Positions 15,869-24,114 of a stretch of DNA of 40,540 nt are shown in pieces. The position numbers and the translations under genes were made by a program. The number at the start of each line of letters is the position of its first letter. The first letter of the stretch is position 1. The notes beneath the pieces were generated by a model that worked only from the letters and a program-made list of their open reading frames with translations, was not told where the DNA came from and made no database searches. The DNA is from Cupriavidus basilensis (GTDB lineage Bacteria > Pseudomonadota > Gammaproteobacteria > Burkholderiales > Burkholderiaceae): positions 1 to 40,540 of the forward strand of contig NZ_JARJLM010000437.1 in the NCBI RefSeq assembly GCF_029335485.1, in the 5' to 3' direction.

Positions 15869-16558
15869 ATGCCTGAGCATATCGACCCTGACATGACCGC
15901 CGAAGCGATCGCCGAAGACATCGTCGCGGCCATCGTTTCGCACCGCCTGCCGCCCGGCACCAAGCTGCGCGAGGAAGCACTGGCCAGCGTCTACCGCGTC
16001 AGCCGCACCAAGGTGCGGGCCGCGTTGCTGATGCTGTCCAAGGACAAGGTCATCCAGATCGTGCCGGACAAGGGCGCCTTCGTGGCCAAGCCCAGCGCCG
16101 AGGAAGCGCGCGAGGTGTTCGCGGTGCGCCGCATCCTGGAAGCCGCGCTGGCGCGCGAATTCGTGGCCCGCGCCAGCGCCGCCGACTACAAGCGCATCGA
16201 CCGGCACCTGGCCGCCGAGAAAAAAGCGCTGGCCGGCACCGATGCGCAGGTGCGTACCCGCCTGCTGGGCGATTTCCACATCATCCTGGCCGAGGTGGTC
16301 GGCAATGGCGTGCTGACCGGGATGCTGCAGGAGCTGTCGATGCGCAGCGCGGTGATCACCATGCTCTACCAGTCGCGGCGCGATGCGGCCTGTTCGTCCG
16401 ACGAGCATCGCGAGTTCATCGAAGCGGCCCGCGCCGGCGATACCGAGCGTGCCGTGACGCTGATGGTGGAACACCTGAACCACGTCGAGGCGGCGCTGCA
16501 TTTCGAACAGGTGCCGGCGGCGCGCGGCAAGGACCTGGTGACGGCGCTGCTGGCCTGA
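15869..16558 (+). CDS. GntR-family regulator, FCD (FadR-like) type
   Basis: 229 residues. The winged helix at residues 10-75 includes PPGTKLREEALASVYRVSRTKVRAAL and VIQIVPDKGAFVAKP. The all-helical FCD domain follows, with EAREVFAVRRILEAALA and candidate metal/carboxylate ligands Asp-x-His in GDFHII, His in SDEHREF and His in MVEHLNH. FCD regulators usually sense carboxylic acids. It is transcribed with dctA and faces the two amidohydrolases, so it probably controls both arms. Confidence 0.93.
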   Translation: MPEHIDPDMTAEAIAEDIVAAIVSHRLPPGTKLREEALASVYRVSRTKVRAALLMLSKDKVIQIVPDKGAFVAKPSAEEAREVFAVRRILEAALAREFVARASAADYKRIDRHLAAEKKALAGTDAQVRTRLLGDFHIILAEVVGNGVLTGMLQELSMRSAVITMLYQSRRDAACSSDEHREFIEAARAGDTERAVTLMVEHLNHVEAALHFEQVPAARGKDLVTALLA

Positions 16559-16573
16559 GCTTGCCGCATCGCG

Positions 16574-16616
16574 CTTGACCTGGGTCAAGGCGCGCGGCGC
16601 GCCTTTGCCTCATCAT
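16574..16616 (+). promoter_or_regulatory. FNR/ANR-type box with matching -10 element
   Basis: TTGACCTGGGTCAA at 16575-16588 (flanked by C and G, so a 7-bp perfect palindrome with a 2-bp centre) fits TTGAY-N4-RTCAA. Its centre is 16581.5. CATCAT at 16611-16616 sits exactly where the -10 lies in class II FNR promoters, predicting transcription start at about 16623. No protein gene follows closely. Confidence 0.65.
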
Positions 16617-16622
16617 GGACCC

Positions 16623-16711
16623 GTCATGAAGCTGCGGGGGCGCGCTTCATGGCACACTGGCCCGTCCTCCCCGGACGGCAGCCCGCACGCCGGCTTGGGT
16701 GCGGGCTTTTT
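16623..16711 (+). ncRNA. Candidate FNR-controlled small RNA
   Basis: The predicted transcript of about 89 nt folds as three consecutive hairpins: CATGAAGC/GCTTCATG (16625-16632, 16644-16651; loop TGCGGGGGCGC), CCGTCC/GGACGG (16662-16667, 16673-16678; loop TCCCC), and the terminator stem GCCCGCAC/GTGCGGGC ending in TTTTT. The C-rich segment CCTCCCC around the second loop is complementary to Shine-Dalgarno sequences, a usual seed of trans-acting small RNAs. There is no open frame with a ribosome site. The alternative is that the hairpins are only the 3' UTR and terminator of dctA-gntR. Confidence 0.5.
16681..16711 (+). terminator. Rho-independent terminator
   Basis: GCCCGCAC (16681-16688) pairs with GTGCGGGC (16699-16706), followed by TTTTT (16707-16711). 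It ends the dctA-gntR transcript and the candidate small RNA. Confidence 0.88.
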
Positions 16712-16913
16712 CTATTGCGCCGCACCATGTTTGCGCACTGCTTCGCGCGCTGCTTCCCCTCCTTTCCTGTTCCGCGTCCCCTCCAGCTTATTGCACGCCC
16801 TGGCCGCCATCATTGCCGGATCCGTACGTGATCGAATCGCGGCATCGGAGTAGGATGTCGGAGGCCCGGATCAAGGGGCCGCATAAAAAAATAGCAGAAG
16901 ACAGGAGACAGAC

Positions 16914-17039
16914 ATGACCCGTTCCAGCCGGCCGGTGGCAACGTTCGCGGCATCGCCAGAGCCTGCCCGCGCCATGCCGTTGCCCGCCTTGCCGCCCCTG
17001 GCAGCGCCGCCATCCGTGCGCCAGCGCTGCCACGACTGA
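16914..17039 (+). CDS. Possible 41-residue upstream ORF, doubtful
   Basis: ATG 16914 has AGGAG 6 nt upstream and an open frame to TGA at 17037-17039, 69 nt before the SDR start. The product is Pro/Ala/Arg-rich with no hydrophobic or domain features. It could be a translated leader or chance. The rest of 16712-17108 shows no gene, and I could not place a convincing promoter for the following operon. Confidence 0.2.
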   Translation: MTRSSRPVATFAASPEPARAMPLPALPPLAAPPSVRQRCHD

Positions 17040-17108
17040 TCTTCCCGCCCGACTCCGGTGCCGGGCCAGCCGAATCCATCATCCAACCCATCCCAGGGAG
17101 GGAAACCC

Positions 17109-17930
17109 ATGTCCAACGCATTCAAAGACAACGTACTGGCCGGCAAGGTCGTGTTTATCGCCGGCGCCTCGTCCGGCATCAACCTGGGCATCGCCCGGCA
17201 CTTCGCCAAGGCCGGCGCCAGGCTGGCGCTGGTCAGCCGCGACCCCGAGCGCATCGCGGCCGCCGCTGCCACCATCAACGATGCCGGCGGCAGCGCGCTG
17301 GGCATGGCCGCCGATGTGCGCGACTACGCCGCGGTGGAGGCGGCGCTGGCGCGCACGCGCGCTGAACTCGGCCCGATCGATATCGTGATCTCGGGCGCCG
17401 CCGGCAACTTCGTCGCGCCGGCGCTGGGCATGTCCGCCAACGGCTTCAAGACCGTGGTGGATATCGACCTGATCGGTACCTTCAATGTCTTCCGCGCCTG
17501 CTTTGCCTTTCTCAACGCGCCCGGCGCCTCGCTGATCGCCATCACCGCGCCGCAGGCGGTCAATGCGATGATGTTCCAGGCCCACGTATGCGCGGCCAAG
17601 GCCGGCATCAATATGCTGGTGAAGTGCCTGGCGATGGAGTGGGGCCCGGCCGGCGTGCGTGTGAACGGTATCTCGCCCGGCCCCATCGCCGGCACCGAAG
17701 GCATGGCGCGACTCGCGCCCACGCCGGAGATGGAGGCGCGCTTCAAGGCGCGCCTGGCGCTGCGCGACTACGGCGACAAGGACGACATCGCCAACACCGC
17801 GCTGTTCCTGTCCACCGACAACGCCCGCTATATCACCGGCACCATCGTCGACTGCGACGGCGGCAGCAAGCTGGGCGACGCCTCGGCCGATGCGCTGCAT
17901 CCGCCCGAGGCGCCGGGCAAGGCGGCCTGA
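17109..17930 (+). CDS. SDR-family oxidoreductase, 2,4-dienoyl-CoA reductase-like
   Basis: 273 residues from ATG 17109, with GGGAGGG upstream. Rossmann fold: nucleotide loop IAGASSGINLGIA near residue 19, AADVRD, and ISGAAGNF. Where classical SDRs have Tyr-x-x-x-Lys, this one reads AHVCAAKAG, keeping the Lys with His in the Tyr region; LAMEWGPAGVRVNGISPGPI follows. This arrangement is typical of NADPH-dependent 2,4-dienoyl-CoA reductases of the SDR type, which help degrade unsaturated acyl-CoAs. The three downstream acyl-CoA genes support that role. The exact substrate is unproven. Confidence 0.85.
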   Translation: MSNAFKDNVLAGKVVFIAGASSGINLGIARHFAKAGARLALVSRDPERIAAAAATINDAGGSALGMAADVRDYAAVEAALARTRAELGPIDIVISGAAGNFVAPALGMSANGFKTVVDIDLIGTFNVFRACFAFLNAPGASLIAITAPQAVNAMMFQAHVCAAKAGINMLVKCLAMEWGPAGVRVNGISPGPIAGTEGMARLAPTPEMEARFKARLALRDYGDKDDIANTALFLSTDNARYITGTIVDCDGGSKLGDASADALHPPEAPGKAA

Positions 17931-18010
17931 GCGCCGCGCGCCCCTGGGCATTCCTGCGTTCCCGTATTCCCGTATTCCCGCATCAGAACACCTACGACAA
18001 GGAGACATCA

Positions 18011-18787
18011 ATGACGTCACCCGTGCTCTATCACGCCGCCGAAGGCGTGGCCACCATCACGCTGAACCGCCCCGACGTGCTCAATGCGCTGAATGCCGAA
18101 CTGATGGTTGAATTGCGCGCCGCGATCGAGCGCGCCGCGCAGGATGAAGCGGTGCGCGCGGTGGTGCTCGCCGCCAACGGCCGCGGCTTTTGCGCCGGCG
18201 CCGACCTGGCCGGGCGCCAGTCCGAGATACAGGACTCGGGCACCCTGCTGCGCGAGCGCTATCACCCGATCATCCTGGCGCTGCGCGATATGCCCAAGCC
18301 TGTCATCAGCTCGGTCAATGGCGTGGCAGCCGGCGCCGGCATGAGCCTGGCGCTGGCCGCAGACGTGGTGCTGGCCGGACGCTCGGCGTCCTTCCTGCAG
18401 GCATTCTCCAAGATCGGCCTGGTGCCGGACGCCGGCAGCACCTACTTCCTGCCACGCTACGCGGGCGAGATGCGGGCCCGCGCGCTGGCTATCCTGGCCG
18501 AGAAAATCGACGCGCAAGAAGCGCAGCGCATCGGCCTGGTGTGGAAGGTGCATGAGGACGACGCCCTGGCCGCCGAGACCGCCAAGCTGGCCGCCCATCT
18601 GGCGCAGATGCCCACCTTCGCCTATGGCCTGATCAAGGAAGCGCTCAACGCCAGCCTGGAGAGCGACCTGCCGGCGCAGCTCGAGCGCGAGGCCACGCTG
18701 CAGTCGCGCGCGTCGCGCAGCGAGGATTTCAAGGAAGGCGTGGCGGCGTTCCTGGAAAAGCGCAAGCCGGCCTTCAAGGGCCGCTGA
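18011..18787 (+). CDS. Enoyl-CoA hydratase/isomerase, PaaG-like
   Basis: 258 residues, crotonase fold, start ATG 18011 after GGAGA. Oxyanion-hole segments are GRGFCAGADLAG and NGVAAGAGMSLALAAD. The acidic active-site stretch KIGLVPDAGSTYFLPRYAG and the ending FLEKRKPAFKGR resemble PaaG (the epoxy-phenylacetyl-CoA isomerase) and related 1,2-shift isomerases. It is 80 nt after the SDR stop. No paaABCDE genes are present, so I keep a general enoyl-CoA hydratase/isomerase call. Confidence 0.9.
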   Translation: MTSPVLYHAAEGVATITLNRPDVLNALNAELMVELRAAIERAAQDEAVRAVVLAANGRGFCAGADLAGRQSEIQDSGTLLRERYHPIILALRDMPKPVISSVNGVAAGAGMSLALAADVVLAGRSASFLQAFSKIGLVPDAGSTYFLPRYAGEMRARALAILAEKIDAQEAQRIGLVWKVHEDDALAAETAKLAAHLAQMPTFAYGLIKEALNASLESDLPAQLEREATLQSRASRSEDFKEGVAAFLEKRKPAFKGR

Positions 18788-18918
18788 GGATACTCGCACT
18801 CCGAGCCCGTCCGTTTGCTCCCCTGCACCACCTGTGGGAGAGCAAGCCGGGGGAATCCGCCTCCAGCCACCGCCAACCACGCATCGCACCACCATTTCGA
18901 AACCAGGAGACGCGCATC

Positions 18919-20598
18919 ATGCTAGGCCTCATGCAGGACCGTCCGTTGCTGATTTCCTCACTGATCGAGTACGCCGCGCAATACCATCCGCAGCAGGAGA
19001 TCGTGTCGCGCACGATCGATGGCGGCACGGTGCGCACCAACTACGCGCAGGTGCATCGCCGCGCCAGGCGGCTGGCCAGCGCGCTCGCCGGGCTGGGCGT
19101 GGCGCAAGGCGAGCGCGTCGGCACGCTGGCGTGGAACACGCATCGCCACCTGGAACTGTACTTTGGCGTGTCGGGCGCGGGCGTGGTGCTGCACACCGTC
19201 AATCCGCGCCTGTTCCCCGAGCAGATCGACTACATCATCAATCACGCTGAGGACCGCGTGCTGTTTTTCGATCCCTGCTTCGCACCGCTGGTGGCGCAGC
19301 TCGCGCCGCGCCTGTCCACCGTCACGCACTACGTGGCGATGACCGATCGCGCCGGCACCGATGCGCTCGGCCTTGCCGGCCAGCTGCCCAGCCTGCTGTG
19401 CTACGAAGACCTGGTCGAGGCCGGCAGCGAGGACTATGCGTGGCCGCAATTCGACGAGCGCACCGCATCGTCGCTGTGCTACACATCGGGCACCACCGGC
19501 AACCCCAAGGGCGTGCTGTATTCGCATCGCTCCACCGTGCTGCACAGCCTCAAGGCCTGCGCCTTCGACACCTTCGGCGTGAGCGCGGACAGCGCCATCC
19601 TGCTGGTCGTGCCGCTGTTCCATGCCAACGCCTGGGGCATGCCCTACGCCTGCGCCATGACCGGCGCCAAGATGGTGCTGCCGGCCCAGCACCTGGATGG
19701 CGAAAACGTCTACCGCATGCTGCGCGACGAGCGCGTGACCTTTTCCACCGCGGTGCCCACGGTGTGGATGATGCTGTTCCAGTACCTCGATGCGCATCCC
19801 GAGCTCGATCCGCGCTCGCTCGGGCTGAAGCTGGCCGGCGTGGGCGGCTCCGCCGCGCCGGCGGCGATGATCCAGCGCTTCGAGCAGCAGTTCGGCGCGC
19901 GTTTCGTCCAGGGCTGGGGCATGACGGAGACCAGCCCGATCGGCGTGATCAGCACCTTGTTGCCCAAGCACCAGGCGCTCGGCACGCAGGAGCAGCTGAA
20001 GATCAAGCTCAAGCAAGGCCGCGCGCTGTGGGGCGTGGACCTGCGCATCGAGGACGACCAGGGCAACGCGCTGCCGCACGACGGCCAGGCCTTCGGCCGG
20101 CTCAAGGTGCGCGGGCCATGGATCGCCTCCGCGTACTTCAAGGCCGAGCATGGCGCGCTCGACGCCGACGGCTGGTTCGATACCGGCGACGTTGCCAATA
20201 TCGACGCCGACGGCTATGTGCAACTGGTCGACCGTGCCAAGGACGTGATCAAGTCCGGCGGCGAATGGATCTCCTCCATCGACCTGGAGAACGCCACCAT
20301 GGGCCATCCGGCCGTGGCGGAGGCGGCCGTCGTGGGCGTGCCGCATCCCAAGTGGCAGGAGCGCCCGCTGCTGGTGGTGGTGCGCCGTCCCGGCCAGGAC
20401 GTGAGCGCCGCCGAGCTGCTCGACTTTCTCGCGGCGCGTGTCGCCAGATGGTGGGTGCCCGACGACGTCGCCTTTGTCGACTCGCTGCCCCACACGGCCA
20501 CCGGCAAGCTGCTCAAGGTGAAGTTGCGCGAACAATTCAAGGACTATGTCCTGCCCACCGCGCAGGACCCGATTCAAGCAAGGAGCAATGCAACATGA
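18919..20598 (+). CDS. AMP-forming acyl-CoA ligase (fatty-acid / methylthiopropionate type)
   Basis: 559 residues, adenylate-forming (ANL) superfamily. The ATP loop [12 protein letters not shown] starts at residue 188. Further motifs are [38 protein letters not shown], the hinge [16 protein letters not shown] and the C-terminal [12 protein letters not shown] with the catalytic Lys. It activates a carboxylic acid to acyl-CoA through an acyl-AMP. The sequence style is that of medium/long-chain and 3-methylthiopropionyl-CoA ligases. Its last bases overlap the next start codon (ATGA). Confidence 0.93.
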   Translation: MLGLMQDRPLLISSLIEYAAQYHPQQEIVSRTIDGGTVRTNYAQVHRRARRLASALAGLGVAQGERVGTLAWNTHRHLELYFGVSGAGVVLHTVNPRLFPEQIDYIINHAEDRVLFFDPCFAPLVAQLAPRLSTVTHYVAMTDRAGTDALGLAGQLPSLLCYEDLVEAGSEDYAWPQFDERTASSLCYTSGTTGNPKGVLYSHRSTVLHSLKACAFDTFGVSADSAILLVVPLFHANAWGMPYACAMTGAKMVLPAQHLDGENVYRMLRDERVTFSTAVPTVWMMLFQYLDAHPELDPRSLGLKLAGVGGSAAPAAMIQRFEQQFGARFVQGWGMTETSPIGVISTLLPKHQALGTQEQLKIKLKQGRALWGVDLRIEDDQGNALPHDGQAFGRLKVRGPWIASAYFKAEHGALDADGWFDTGDVANIDADGYVQLVDRAKDVIKSGGEWISSIDLENATMGHPAVAEAAVVGVPHPKWQERPLLVVVRRPGQDVSAAELLDFLAARVARWWVPDDVAFVDSLPHTATGKLLKVKLREQFKDYVLPTAQDPIQARSNAT

Positions 20599-21413
20599 GT
20601 ATCAGCAGCGAACGCATCGTCCTGACCCTCGAAGATGGCGTGGCCGAGGTCAGGCTCAACCGCCCCGACAAGATGAACGCGCTCGACCCGGCCATGTTCG
20701 ACGCGCTGATCGACGCCGGCCAGCAGCTCGCGCGCGAGCCCGACCTGCGCGCGGTGGTGCTGTCGGGCGAAGGCCGCGCGTTTTGCGCCGGGCTCGACAT
20801 GCAGAGCATGGCCGGGCTGGGCGGCGGCCAGGGCGACGCCATCGCCGCCGGCCGCCTCGCGGCGCGCACCCATGGCATCTCCAACCGCCCGCAGTTCGCC
20901 TGCATGGTGTGGCGTGAGCTACCGGTGCCGGTGATTGCCGCGGTGCACGGCGTGGCGTTCGGCGGCGGCCTGCAGGTCGCGCTCGGCGCGGACCTGCGCT
21001 ACGTCACCGCGGACACGCGCATGTCGGTGATGGAAATCAAGTGGGGGCTGGTGCCGGACATGGCCGGCATGCTGCTGATGCGCGGCCTGGTGCGTCCCGA
21101 CCGCCTGCGCGAACTGATCTACAGCGGCCGCATCGTCACCGGCGAAGAAGCCTGCGCGCTGGGCCTGGCCAGCGCCGTGGTGGAAGACCCGCGCGCCGCC
21201 GCGCTGGCCTTCGCGCGCGACATCGCCAGCCGCAGCCCGGACGCGATCCGCGCCGCCAAGCGCCTGATGCAGGTGAGCGAGGACGGCGACGGCGCCGCCC
21301 TCCTGCTGGCCGAATCGGTGGAGCAGGACCGCCTGATCGGCGGCGCCAACCAGCGCGAAGCCGTGCTCGCCAACATGGAAAAGCGGGCACCCGCGTTCAA
21401 GCCGGCGTCGTAG
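20595..21413 (+). CDS. Crotonase / enoyl-CoA hydratase family protein
   Basis: 272 residues; ATG 20595 overlaps the ligase stop (ATGA), and AAGGAG lies about 10 nt upstream. Crotonase motifs are LNRPDKMNALDPAMFDAL, GRAFCAGLDMQSM and HGVAFGGGLQVALGADLR, then MEIKWGLVPDMAG. The insert after residue 70 (LGGGQGDAIAAGRLAARTHG) is a feature of this subgroup. It is the last gene of the operon and is presumed to hydrate or isomerise the product of the ligase/SDR steps. Confidence 0.9.
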   Translation: MSISSERIVLTLEDGVAEVRLNRPDKMNALDPAMFDALIDAGQQLAREPDLRAVVLSGEGRAFCAGLDMQSMAGLGGGQGDAIAAGRLAARTHGISNRPQFACMVWRELPVPVIAAVHGVAFGGGLQVALGADLRYVTADTRMSVMEIKWGLVPDMAGMLLMRGLVRPDRLRELIYSGRIVTGEEACALGLASAVVEDPRAAALAFARDIASRSPDAIRAAKRLMQVSEDGDGAALLLAESVEQDRLIGGANQREAVLANMEKRAPAFKPAS

Positions 21414-21418
21414 CGTGC

Positions 21419-21456
21419 GCGGCGCCGGCTTGCGCGCTCATGCGCGCCGGCGCCGC
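21419..21456. repeat. Strong hairpin at the convergent gene junction
   Basis: GCGGCGCCGGC (21419-21429) and GCCGGCGCCGC (21446-21456) are perfect complements, extended inside by a GCGC/GCGC stem. It lies between the crotonase stop and the opposing DUF2784-like gene, whose last codons it overlaps. There is no T-run; it may slow or end transcription from both sides. Confidence 0.55.
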
Positions 21457-21809
21457 ATGCGCCGGTAAAGCGTGGCGTAGACCGCGAGGTTCAGCGCCAG
21501 CACCACCGCGCCCAGCACCACCTGGATCTCGCGCGTGAGGCCCTCGGGATAGATCACGGGCAGCACGTAGCGCTGCACGAAGTCCCCGCCGTAGGCCTGC
21601 TGCCCCGCGCGCAGGCGCAGCGCGTTTTCCAGCGGGGTGAGCGGGCAGATCCACCCGCTCCACTCCACCAGCACGCCCCAGGCCACGGCCGGCAGGTGCA
21701 GCCACGCCAAGCGCGGCCAGCGCAGCACCAGCAGGCCGCCCAGCATCACGAAGACGATGAAGGCGAGGTGGAGCAGGACGATCGCGTCCGCCAGCCACGC
21801 CGCCATCAT
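21438..21809 (-). CDS. DUF2784-like membrane protein
   Basis: 123 residues with three or four hydrophobic helices, including LADAIVLLHLAFIVFVMLGG at the start and VVLGAVVLALNLAVYATLY near the end. WSGWICPLTPLENALRLRAG is the characteristic central segment. It ends in a run of Arg. The family role is unknown. Its ATG overlaps the stop of the upstream LysR gene (ATGA), suggesting coupled translation. Confidence 0.85.
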   Translation of the reverse strand: MMAAWLADAIVLLHLAFIVFVMLGGLLVLRWPRLAWLHLPAVAWGVLVEWSGWICPLTPLENALRLRAGQQAYGGDFVQRYVLPVIYPEGLTREIQVVLGAVVLALNLAVYATLYRRMRRRRA

Positions 21810-22723
21810 CGGCCTTGCCTGCCGGTCCAGTAGCCCGGCACCGCGAACGCCGCCTTCAGGTGCTCGATGAAGAAGCGGATCTTGGCCGGCACCGGACGCT
21901 GCTGCGGGTACACGGCCAGGATGTCGTAATCCGGCAGCGCGTACTCGTCCAGCACCGTGATCAGTTCGCCGCTCTCCAGCTGCGGCAGGATCTCCCAGGT
22001 GGAGCGCCAGCCCAGCCCCAGGCTTTCGCCGGTCCAGCGATGCAGCAGCTCGCCGTCGTTGCAATCCAGGTTGCCGCTGACGCGCACCGTCACCGTCTTC
22101 CCGTCCTGCTGGAAATACCAGCCGCGCTGCTGGCCGCCCTGCAGGTTGAACGCCAGGCAGTTGTGCTGCGCCAGGTCGTCCAGCGTCTGGGGCACCCCAT
22201 TGCGCGCAAAGTAGGCCGGCGTGCCGCACACCACGCGTTTGTTGGTCGCCAGCTTGATGGCAACGAAATTCGGATCGATGGCGCCGCCGATGCGGATGCC
22301 CACGTCATAGCCTTCGCGCACCAGGTCCACCACGCGGTCGGTCAGGTTGAAGGAGATCTGCACCTCGGGGTTCGCCGCCAGGAATGCCGGCGCATGCGGC
22401 GCCACATGCTTGCGCCCGAACGCCGCCGGCGCCGACACGATCAGGTGGCCGGTCGCCTTGTGCTTGCCCTCGGCGATCAGCATCTCGGCGCGGTCCAGGT
22501 CCGCCAGCGCCTTCTTGCACTGCTCCATGAATGCCGCGCCCTGCTCCGTCACCACGATGCGCCGCGTGGAGCGATGCAGCAGCTTCACGCCGATGCGCGC
22601 CTCCAGCGCATTGATGCGGCGCCCGATCATCACCGGCGTCACGCCCTGCGTCAGCGCGGCCGCGGCCATGCTGCCATGTTCCACCACGGCGATGAAGGCT
22701 TCGATCTGTTTGAGTTTGTCCAT
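21806..22723 (-). CDS. LysR-family transcriptional regulator
   Basis: 305 residues from ATG 22723 (MDKLKQIEAF), with AGGAG upstream. The DNA-binding helices are in MAAAALTQGVTPVMIGRRINALE, and the segment HRSTRRIVVTEQG is typical of the CrgA/DmlR branch. The effector domain includes GYDVGIRIG and GLGWRSTWE. Coupled to the DUF2784-like gene. Its target and ligand are unknown. Confidence 0.92.
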   Translation of the reverse strand: MDKLKQIEAFIAVVEHGSMAAAALTQGVTPVMIGRRINALEARIGVKLLHRSTRRIVVTEQGAAFMEQCKKALADLDRAEMLIAEGKHKATGHLIVSAPAAFGRKHVAPHAPAFLAANPEVQISFNLTDRVVDLVREGYDVGIRIGGAIDPNFVAIKLATNKRVVCGTPAYFARNGVPQTLDDLAQHNCLAFNLQGGQQRGWYFQQDGKTVTVRVSGNLDCNDGELLHRWTGESLGLGWRSTWEILPQLESGELITVLDEYALPDYDILAVYPQQRPVPAKIRFFIEHLKAAFAVPGYWTGRQGR

Positions 22724-22832
22724 ACTGTGTGTCTCCTGGCCGTCATTGTGCGGCATCGAAGGCCCGCCTGCATGTATGCCAGGCTATGGCCGCGATCCGG
22801 CGCGGCGCATGCATGCACCGCGAGCGCGACAA

Positions 22833-23771
22833 TCAGGCGCGCCGCGATGGCACGGGCCGGCCGCGCGGCATGCCCTGGGCGCGATGCCGAACCTCCTTGC
22901 TGAACTCGGCGCAGGCATGCGTCATCAGGTCTTCCGAGCGGTAGACCAGGAACACGCGGAACTCCGGCAGCTCGTCGCTGATCGGCAGGCGCACCAGCGA
23001 TGCGGGATCCAGCCGTAATGGCCCGGTGCCGTCGAACACGAAATCCGACCACATGCTGATCAGGTCGGTGCGCGTGGCGAGCTGCAGCCCGAGCAGGTTG
23101 GAGGCGCTCTGCACCACGCGCTTGGGCATGTCGAGCCGGTGCAGGCGCATCAGGCTGGCCAGCGGACTGCCGGGATCATCGAGCGGATCGAGCACGAGCC
23201 AGTCGGCATCGAGCAGGGGCCGCAGCCGCCGTACCCGCCGCAGCGGATGGCCGCCGCGCACCGCCAGCGACATGCCGGTCGAGAACAGCGGCTCCCACTG
23301 GAAGGTGCCGGTGCCGGGGCCGCTGTTGGTCGAGATCAGGCCGAGATCGAGCCGGCCTTCGCGCAGGCCTTCGAGGATCTGCTGCGGGCGCAGCTCGAAG
23401 CCGCGCAGCGCCACATTGGGAAAGCGCATGCGAAAGGCTGCCATGGCATCGGGCAGCGGCCCGCTCGAGGCCACCGCGGTGAAGCCGATGTTGAGCTGCG
23501 CGTCGGCATGGCCGCGGATCGCTTCGATGTCTTCGAGCGCGTGACGCAGCTCCTGTTCGACCAGGCTGGCGCGCTTGACCAGCGCCACGCCATAGGCGGT
23601 CAGGCTGACGCCGCGCACCGAGCGCGACATCAGCGTGACGCCGAGTTCGCGCTCCAGTTCGGCGATCGCCTTGGACAGCGCCGGCTGCGACACATGGAGG
23701 CTGCGCGAGGCTTCGTGGATGCTGCCGTGCTGGGCCACCGCCAGCAGGATGCGCAGTTGCTGCAGTTTCAT
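22833..23771 (-). CDS. LysR-family transcriptional regulator (divergent from transporter)
   Basis: 312 residues from ATG 23771. The winged helix has IHEASRSLHVSQPALSKAIAELE and the linker LMSRSVRGVSLTAYG; the effector domain includes GLISTNSGPG. It is divergent from the MHS transporter and M20 amidohydrolase, so these are the likely targets. The 343-base gap holds two GGTTAT(G/C)A repeats and an AT-rich promoter. Confidence 0.92.
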   Translation of the reverse strand: MKLQQLRILLAVAQHGSIHEASRSLHVSQPALSKAIAELERELGVTLMSRSVRGVSLTAYGVALVKRASLVEQELRHALEDIEAIRGHADAQLNIGFTAVASSGPLPDAMAAFRMRFPNVALRGFELRPQQILEGLREGRLDLGLISTNSGPGTGTFQWEPLFSTGMSLAVRGGHPLRRVRRLRPLLDADWLVLDPLDDPGSPLASLMRLHRLDMPKRVVQSASNLLGLQLATRTDLISMWSDFVFDGTGPLRLDPASLVRLPISDELPEFRVFLVYRSEDLMTHACAEFSKEVRHRAQGMPRGRPVPSRRA

Positions 23772-23942
23772 CGTCTCCGTTCCCTCCGTTTCGTGCTTCC
23801 AGCGGCGCCCCGCTCCGGTGCGCCCTGCCCCGGAGCCGTGCGTGCGAGGCGTTCCAGGCACTCCTGCGCGTACCCGGCGCTGCGCTGCCATGCCGCCTGC
23901 CACAAGGCTTCTCCGTACTTGTACCGATGGCGGCACGGTCGT

Positions 23943-23972
23943 GGTTATGACGGCGATTCTATTTGGTTATCA
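23943..23972 (+). promoter_or_regulatory. Two GGTTAT(G/C)A direct repeats 22 bp apart
   Basis: GGTTATGA at 23943-23950 and GGTTATCA at 23965-23972 are spaced by two helical turns, just upstream of a probable promoter (TTTGGT at 23962, TATGAT at 23984-23989). A fitting activator layout for the divergent LysR protein. The rest of the gap 23772-24114 shows no gene. Confidence 0.5.
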
Positions 23973-24114
23973 GGATGAAAATATATGATTTTTGGCTTGC
24001 CGTGTTTGCCTGAATACTTCATCGCCAGGGATTCCCACATTCCTTACGCTGGACGCAGGCAGCCGCCGGCCTCCACGGCCCCCCAACCCCCAAACCAGTT
24101 CGTGGAGATCCGAC

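Noticed and set aside
14181-15980. 599-codon minus-strand frame opposite dctA
   Set aside because: Antisense shadow of a clear DAACS transporter.
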